From Castanea sativa (lineage: Eukaryota; Streptophyta; Magnoliopsida; Fagales; Fagaceae), in NCBI RefSeq assembly GCF_040712315.1, contig NC_134014.1, positions 38,801,634 through 38,865,633 of the forward strand: DNA of 64,000 nucleotides, in the 5' to 3' direction. Position 1 is the stretch's first letter, and each line of letters starts with the position of its first letter. The position numbers and the translations under genes are program-made. The notes beneath the pieces are model-generated. The model saw nothing but the letters and a program-made list of their open reading frames with translations. It was not told where the DNA came from and ran no database searches. This document shows positions 56,347 to 64,000 of this stretch, one piece after another.

Positions 56347-57249
56347 TCTATTATTATGGTGTTTGAACCATTTTTAGTGCGTGTCAAAGTGGTTGAATAT
56401 GTTTAACTCTTTGAATGATTGTGGGTTTACATCAACTCAACTGATAAAATTTTTTACGGACTCAAAATAAAATCTTTTACCTACTCAATAGTTTGCAAGT
56501 GATAACAAGAGTTTCTCTTCTAAAAATCTATTGGTGTCTTGGGCTTTTAATAAAAAAAAATTATCAGGAATGAATATGATAGCCTCATAAGTTAAAAATT
56601 ATATCTAAAAAAAAAAAAACTCTTTGAATGATTGAATTTTTATGATTTTATTTAAAGTTTTGTGAACTATAAATTTATTTGAAAAATATCTATATACTGA
56701 GTTGATTTTGTAGCTGTTCTAATAGCTGTCATGTGAATGAAAGTTTTGGTTTATATAATTATTTGAAATTATTAGAAGTACTATTAATGATTATTTAATT
56801 ATTTGTACTAGTCGAACATCATAACATATCATTTTAATTCGTCACAATCAAACAAATTTTCGAAGCGTGGTGCATTAGTAGGAGTCTCAGATTATGTCAC
56901 ACTTGCGAGTCTAAAAGTTGTCTAATTCAAGTCGTGCACATTGCAAAAATGTTATGTCACAACATGAATAGTCCTAATGCACCCAAAGATGCCCCAAGCT
57001 ATGAGTTCTACATGTTCAAATGGACTGGGTTAATAGTCACACACATAATCCCTCTTTTGTTATTAAAAAAAAAATTCACAATCAAACAAAACCATGAATC
57101 AATAATTCACAACTGTTTTCTAAAAAGACCTTACACACTTTCCAAAAACCATTTTCCACCAAAATAAATGGAGGATTAAATAGTGGTTCTGTATTTGCAT
57201 AGCAAAAGAGATTAGATGAAAACAAGAAAAAGAAGAGTGCATATTGCAT

Positions 57250-57307
57250 AACAGCTTTCACAACTGTTCATAAAAAATAAAAAAAATAAAAAACAGCTTT
57301 CACAACT
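57250..57307 (+). mobile_element. 26-base micro-insertion with 16-bp duplication
   Basis: AACAGCTTTCACAACT at 57250-57265 and 57292-57307 flanks GTTCATAAAAAATAAA plus further A-rich bases. GTTCAT is also the last unique part of the LINE end at 32848-33131. Confidence 0.65.
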
Positions 57308-57341
57308 ATGCAATATAGTACTATCGGCCAGCTTCACCATT

Positions 57342-57388
57342 GTGTAATGTTCCTTAATGATTATCAAAAAAGTGTAATGTTCCTTAAT
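57342..57388 (+). mobile_element. 13-base micro-insertion with 17-bp duplication
   Basis: GTGTAATGTTCCTTAAT occurs exactly at 57342-57358 and 57372-57388. The insert is GATTATCAAAAAA, close to the ACCTATCAAAAA terminus of LINE ends elsewhere in the window. Confidence 0.7.
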
Positions 57389-58361
57389 TATCACCAATTT
57401 AACAATGTATTGGATAGTCACTTTCGATATATACCCAACTATTAAAGAAATTGGATGTTTGTGAATGATGTCATAGTCAGGATAATGTTACCCTAGTGTT
57501 TTTTAACCAAGGAAGGACATTGAAACAAGTATATATGTGAATAAATATTATTTGATCACTCTATGCTACTTTATGTAAAGAAAAGTTACTATAGATACAA
57601 CTGCCTTATGGCAACCAAACCTTCAATATTATATAATCACTAAACTCCAACTTTTAGCATGGCATAAACTTATGTCGACCTGATCTTGTGCAGTGCAGAT
57701 GTGCTCATAGTCTCGTAGTTATTTTTTTTTTTTTTTTTTGAGAAACACACATACACATTTGTACAGGGAAGAATAATGAGATAATGGAATACACTCACAC
57801 ACCAACACCAAAATTGTATGTAGTAGTTAATGTCGCGAAACAAATAATAAACCCCTTCTTAGATTTAGTTTTCTACATGCAATTAAAATAAATAATAATA
57901 ATAAATAGAGAGAGGCTTGTGTTAATTGCATCTAATTAGCCTTGCAATTCTGACTTTTCCTAAGCTTTTCCACGTGAAAGGTAGGTATTATGTCGCTTAT
58001 ACAATAATATTTTCTGGGGGAGTTGGTACAACTTTTCTTTGGTATAGACTATAGAGGTCCCGTCTTGAACATCCTGTATGACCCATCTATCTAAATGGGG
58101 TGCATTTGTTACGGTGTGTATGGGTGGCATTATTAAAATAATAATGAAGAGAATGTGAAATAGATTTGGTACAAAGTTTACCACCGCTGTTGGTCCCAAT
58201 CTGGAATTCACTTTTCGGACAGAGTTGGGCAGGGTCCATAAATCTAGGCCATCTCTTGAGAGGTGGGATTGGATTGGATCACTCTGCATCTCATAATTGT
58301 GTAGAATTTCCGGGCTCCACCTACATCTTCCTTTGTTTTGTCTTGTTTTGCTCTTTCTTTC

Positions 58362-58393
<32 letters not shown>

Positions 58394-58449
58394 GGAGGCA
58401 AATAATGTCAGCCATAAAAGAAGGAAAATGATAGTTCAACCAAAAATAA

Positions 58450-58637
58450 GGCAGTGTTTGTTTTGGTTGAAAAGGGTTTTAGAAAATCATTTTACACTCT
58501 TCTATGTGTTTGGTAAGCACTGAAAATTGGATCAAACGGATTTCAATTTCCGCGTTGACCGTAAAATACCCCTCTTGGCCCGTAAAACCATTTCAGTTGT
58601 TATTTTCACTTCAAAGTATTTCCGGGCTCACAGACGC

Positions 58638-58674
<37 letters not shown>

Positions 58675-59098
58675 AGAGTTAAGGAGCTCGCGCCCCAACC
58701 CAGACGCGCCGGTGAGATCGCACCCCAGCACCGGCACCGCCTTCGCGATCTCGCCGGTGCTGGGTTTTCGCGATCGCACCGGTGCTTGGTTTTCGCAATC
58801 GCGATCTTGCCCCTCTCTCTTCCTTCTTCTCTCCCGAATTTTATGATTTTTTTTTTTGGGTTTTGTTTCTTTATTGAGAAATGATGTTATATATTTGTTT
58901 GGGAGCAGAGAAAATGTGAGCAACAAAAATTTATTTTCTATAATATTTTCAAGATTACAACAAAAAACTTGAAAATATTTTCCAAAGTATTTTTTAAAAT
59001 GCCACCAAACACCTAAAAATATTTTCCTTTCCCGAAAATATTTTCACCTAAAATTATTTTACACTCGAAAAATATTTTACACCCAACCAAACGCAGCC
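58450..59098. mobile_element. Tourist-like MITE with CpG-rich core, 649 bp
   Basis: The left end GGCAGTGTTTGTTTTGGTTG and the reversed right end GGCTGCGTTTGGTTGGGTG are imperfect inverted repeats. TAA lies directly outside both ends (58447-58449 and 59099-59101). The interior has a GA microsatellite (58640-58669) and a GC-rich, CpG-dense segment (about 58682-58812) with direct repeats of CCGGTGCT and CGCGATCGC. A 126-codon frame across it is an artefact of this composition. Confidence 0.75.
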
Positions 59099-59101
59099 TA
59101 A

Positions 59102-60390
59102 GAGTATGGCCTCTTATTCTTGTAAAGTAGGGGGAAAAAAAAAAACAAAACCAAAACCGAAACAAAAAATAAAAGGTGAACAATATTCTTGTTCTGTTTT
59201 CCTATCCATGGCCTGGTTTTCTTTTAATTAAATTTAATAATGGCCAAAATATACAGTTAGTTTTTTGAAGTTTACCTATTGAATACTATTGGCTTCTCAA
59301 ATTTTAAAACGAGAGCAATTAATCATTCTACTAACAATTATTAGTCTTAATAATCTATGTGACTAACAAAATAATGATGTAGTAATTTTTTAGGGAAAAT
59401 GTTTGTTTTTTTTTTGACAAATTGTAGTATTTTACTCAATAAATGTTATAAACTAACATGACAATAAATATAATTGGTAGATTTCAATCATTTTATAACT
59501 GAATATTTGAATTATTTCTTTGTGATTATTGACACGTTAGCTTGTAAGTTTAATATACTCAATATAGTAAAAATTGTAGTAGTTGTAACACTACTTTCTT
59601 TTTTAATAATGTGACATCAAATTTAATATTAAACAAATGAAATTTGATATGGATCAAACCATGACCACACCTCTTGACCTATAATAAAATGGATCTACCG
59701 GAATCAAATCCCCATTTTGAAACCCTAAAACCTAATTTGAGAGAAAGAGAGAAAAACGAAATCTCAAGTTAATCTAAATGCACACTTGGGCCAATCAAAA
59801 ATTATTCAAATTGAATAGATTTGGTCCTTAAACATTTTATGTTTATTTCTTAAGGATCTAAGTTGTTTGGTTTATGAGAAAGTGAAATATTATTTTGTGG
59901 TTATTTGCTCTTGGATATGAATTGTTTGGTTGGTGAGAAATTGCAAGAAAATGAATGAATTTTATTTTATTTTTGGTGGATTAGAATTGTTTGGTTGGTA
60001 AGAAAATAAAGAAAAATGAAATAAAATTTTGTGCATTTATTTCATATTGATATTTTTGGAATTTCATTGGAAGGTTTGTAATAACTGCTAGGAATGCTTT
60101 GACCCAAGCAAATAAAGCAATCTCACATCCTTGGAATGTGATGGTAATGTAACACTGCAACTAATCAACTAAACACCGCAATATTATTTTTTCGTAATGA
60201 GATTCCATGAATCTAGAATTACAGGTATCATTTGAATGTCCTGTAAGATTACACGAATGAAACGTGCATTTGTTTACTTGGATTTGATTAATGCATAATT
60301 ATCGGTGAATTAATAATAGAAATGTCACATATACCTAAAAAAAACCATAACCTCAATAAATATTCCTGTAACATCTAAACAAGGAGAGGG
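59102..60390. other. Intergenic AT-rich DNA, nothing recognised
   Basis: Repeats of ATTGTTTGGTTGGTGAGAAA-like words near 59855-60005 indicate a small local duplication. No gene. Confidence 0.5.
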
Positions 60391-60503
60391 CATCTTATGC
60401 GCCAAGCGCATGAGACATCTCTTTTACATTTAGGTGGGCTCTACAGGTGTGAAGCCCATCAGATTGTGAGAGGGATGTTGTATACGCCTGGCGCATATAA
60501 GAT
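60391..60503. repeat. Imperfect foldback of about 113 bp
   Basis: CATCTTATGCGCCAAGCGCA at the left and, reversed, ATCTTATATGCGCCAGGCGT at the right pair over roughly 30 bases. It may be a very small MITE; no clear target duplication was found. Confidence 0.45.
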
Positions 60504-63500
60504 TTTTTTCCAAACAAGACTGTGAACTCAAAACGACAACTGAAAATACTTGAGCTGAATGGACCCATTGTATGAAGAAGTTTCGCAAACGCTTAAAAAG
60601 CCCCCACTCTTTCTGTCTTTCACAGAAAATGTGGGCTGAACTTGAATGGTTAAATATGAAAGTTGGAATGGGCCATTAAAAGAAGAAGCTTCGTCAAAGT
60701 TATGGTCCTTATGGGAATTGATTCCTCTCATGCACGTGTCAATGACTTTGAATGGCTTATTAAGTAACATCATATCCATGATCTCTAACTTTGATTTTAA
60801 TGAAACATTCAAATTCAACTATTCAATATGACAAAATTCAATATCACGGATTTAAAGTCTACACAATTTGACTTTGACCGTCATTCATTTTGCCATTATC
60901 CATCTAGTTAAAAATTTTAACTAGCTTGTATGCATTTATAACATAAGAATAAGTGCTATTATATACATACAAAACCCTAAAAATATTTAACAAAAAGTAG
61001 TGAGTTCTTTGTAATAAGAAGTTAAAGTTAAAATCTTCTCAAAAAAGAAGTTAAAAGTTAAAATATTGATAATTTGATATATTTATTTTGACATAGTAAA
61101 ATTGGATCCAAATTCAATAGGCAAAACGTGGGTATGCCGGTATGGGACCTAGCCTAGGTAGAGGTATTTGTGCCTTTGTGGCCTATGGAAAATGGGTCAA
61201 TACGAAACCCAACATGCGAAAAATGGATAGGGTACGAGTTTGTCCAATTGACAAAATAGATCAGAATATAATTTTACCCTAAATTTAATAATTTATACTA
61301 AATTTATGAAGTTTGATTAGATCTTATTGAGCCTACCAAGTAAAAAAATGTATTTATTTATTATTATTATTATAGGTTTAATACACGTGCACATTTTCAA
61401 TAAATATTTGTTTATGTTGTCTTCTTTCTCTTCGTTTCCTTTGCTTGATTGTCTATTCTCTTTATCTTTTTTAGCTTTCACAGTTTTTGTCCATGAAAGT
61501 CACGAAATGACGATAGCACAAATCAAGTGTAACTTTTTAGAGTCTCCCTCTCCAATTTCTCACCACCAGTACAATACATGATGTTTACTTCCCTATTGCT
61601 GCACCACAGTTCAACTAGCTTTAAGCATCCTTGACTTGGTCTAGACCAACTTTGATGACAGGTTCCTAGACTAACATCATTCACATTGGTAGAGCTAAAA
61701 AATTTAACATAAGGCTACTTTATTTATTTTAACACAATTTCATATCACATCTTGTATCAATTCTTTTTTTTTTTTTTTTTGGTTAGCCAAACACTATTTT
61801 TTTTTTTATTAATTTCTTTCTCACTCCCTCTCTGCCATGAAACCCAACAAAGGGCATGAAAAATTTCCTTTAGCATCATTGATGTTGGGTACTAAATTAG
61901 AGTTTGAGGTGGTAAAATAGTTGCTAATAATTATGCCCAAGTTAATAAAAAACATACCCGGTAGTATAACACACACAAGATAGTGTTCATTTATCGTGAT
62001 TGATATGATACACAAAAATGAAAAAATTAATTTTTGATACCAATTCATGCTTTGACAAATATATTTTTATAAATAAAAAATAAAAATAAAAACTATTTTA
62101 CTTGAACTCAATTATGATAGAACTCCATCGGTTAAAATCTCAACTATGCTCAGCCCATGGCCATCATCAGATCTATGATTATTAGATATAATATTTTGAT
62201 CATCTCTCTCTCTTTTGCAAATTTTTCTATTATTATATTTTTTTATACCACTTTGCAATGCTAAATATCTTGTCCATTCACATAAATTATTGTTATGTTC
62301 ATGTGTGTTTGTTGTTTAATTTCTCTTTACTATTTTCAGATTCGAATCAGTGGTTATTGCACAACACAACCTACTTGAAAATGATATCAAAGAAAAAGCA
62401 AAATATATATTAATTGGCCTCTTTTAATTTTTAATCCTCTTTTCATCAGTTGTAAATTGAACTGGTTTCGACAATCAGTTTCTGTCGAACTCGTGAATTG
62501 CATGGTGCTAGTACATCTTACGTCTCTTTTCTTACAGGTAATTTAACAACCATTATGGAATTTAGACTGTGGAATTCCATAATATTGTTTAAAAAATGTA
62601 ATATTACTCTAGTTTAATTACAAATCACAGCATAAGCAAGAAAAAAGTGACACTCCTTTAAAAGTAAGATATTAAAAGAAGCCAATCTTAGCACTGGCAC
62701 CAACCACACCAAACTCTCCCAATATGTCTTCTGGTTCTGGGTCAAGAGCAATATAAATATTTATTTAGTTTATATTATTGGATCCTCAAAAGATGTAATT
62801 CCAATAGAGACATTGTCATTTGTCAATCTCCACCAAGCTTGGAACTCCCCCACCACCTAGTACAATTTTTTTAATTACTTTATATAAGCAGTACCCACCT
62901 CCCCCTGAACCAGACAAATCATAGCATGCCAATCCACCATTGGAATCAAGTAAACCCTACGCCGATTGACCCATCAATGTCACAAAGACTCATTTAAGGT
63001 AAGTAATAAAGGAAAAGCATTTAGCCTCTACCACATATCCCCTCCCCAAGTATCATCCATCAACTCCTTTTGAAATCCTGACCAAACCTAATCTCTTTTT
63101 AATTTATTGCTCACATTCATGGAAAGTTTCATTTCACAGCAGCACTTTTTCTTTAATTAGTTTGAGTTTTCACGGTGCCTCTCATGTGAGCGTGTCATGT
63201 GCGGCATTGAAATTTTGGCCTTGAATTGAATTTCCCAGTTGTTTACATCGCCATCACCTAGATCACGAAAAAATGAAGAACGAGAAAAAGATTCTTTTTT
63301 AACCATAGTTCTAAGTAAGCTCCTTCTGGTTAGCGTCAAAACTCATTTAGCTCAGGGTTGCAATCAAAATTTAAACTTTGGGACCAAAGCATGCATCTTT
63401 TTGACCCAAAAAAACACCCTTAGATCTTAGACTAAATATACTATTAAAAAAAAAATCCATTCACTGTTAATAAAGTATAACCAAAAAAGTCAAAATATTG

Positions 63501-64000
63501 TATTTAAACATATTTCAAATTAATCATTTATCAAAAAATAATTTTTAGAATTTTTTTTAAAATTTTGAAAATAATCTATCATTGATTCTGTACTAGACTC
63601 TAGTATTTTCCTTTTGACTCTTCATTCATTTAATAAATCAAATAATCTTTTAGAAAAGTCATATTATTTATTGTTATGAAACCTACTTTTAATAATATTT
63701 ATGATTGAAAATGTATGTTTGTCTTGTCAAGTTCTAGCATAAACAAAAGAGTAAACACAAATACAGTCACAACAAGTTGATAGGTCGTTAATTATAATCA
63801 CTATCTCAACAAGAAAAAAAACTTGTCATTCGTTAGTTATTAGGGACATCCTGGGTCAAATTGAAAAATGGATAGATTTGTACAAATAATACCTTCTTCA
63901 TCACACACTCTTGACACAGATCAAAAGGAAATTATGATAAATAAATAAAAATATGTATTCTTCAGATCATCAACCCATCCCATCAAAGTTTTGAAGGGAA
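60504..64000. other. Intergenic DNA to the right window edge
   Basis: AT-rich with scattered poly(A)/poly(T) tracts (for example 61766-61782 and 61797-61808) and a TAT microsatellite near 61350-61372. Frames of 60-96 codons (60528-60818, 61327-61581 and others) show no known domain. I see no supported gene. Confidence 0.5.

Larger units (their letters stand above)
56347..58446. other. Intergenic DNA with two micro-insertions
   Basis: No gene is supported. Poly(T) at 57722-57740 and a TC/TTTC-rich tract at about 58360-58393 are the main simple repeats. Two LINE-like micro-insertions are listed separately. Confidence 0.5.

Noticed and set aside
58504..58926. Frames of 126 and 106 codons on opposite strands
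   Set aside because: Both come from the GA microsatellite and the CpG-rich core of a MITE.

Overview
This is plant nuclear DNA, most likely from a woody eudicot. It is AT-rich, has GT-AG introns and GA/CT-rich leaders, and is mostly decayed transposable elements around three host genes. The LTR families, rich in CCGAGGA-type words, remind me of Fagaceae (oak, chestnut), but that is recollection and was not tested.

Host genes. (1) 24918-27169, + strand: a two-exon, 700-residue WAV3/WAVH-type E3 ubiquitin ligase with a RING-H2 finger and a von Willebrand A domain whose metal-binding loops look degenerate. (2) 33612-34772, - strand: an intronless coding region of 386 residues for the RMD5 RING subunit of the GID/CTLH E3 ligase, with a probable 2.6-kb intron in its 5' leader. 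(3) 43302-53061, - strand: a nine-exon DUS2-type tRNA-dihydrouridine synthase. All nine exons join in phase into 326 residues, and its introns are heavily colonised by retroelements. The three genes are unlinked in function apart from two being ubiquitin ligases.

Mobile DNA, left to right: 5' part of a reverse-oriented Ty3/Gypsy element (1-1917); a Tourist-like MITE (3822-4249); a Mutator-like element with a captured methyltransferase-like fragment (7303-8423); a possible CACTA-like element (8598-9365); a collapsed Tat-type Gypsy element with integrase remains, an ~81-bp tandem array, a decayed antisense extra ORF and an intact 3' LTR (9385-15576); a MITE (15824-15963); a solo LTR (18429-19187); a Mutator-type MITE (19940-20097); a hAT-type element (22388-23419); LINE 3' ends (30300-31676, 32848-33131); a small MITE (39344-39488); a second Mutator-like element (40592-42464) nested in an older GC-rich repeat; LINE pieces inside DUS2; two Helitrons joined end to end (53394-56346); and a MITE with a CpG-rich core (58450-59098).

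The most unusual pattern is a set of 12-26 bp inserts, most of them A- or T-rich, each bounded by 11-18 bp direct repeats. They look like LINE insertions cut back to little more than the poly(A) tail. I found no coherent new multi-gene system. Long stretches hold no gene I can support, and this is stated entry by entry.
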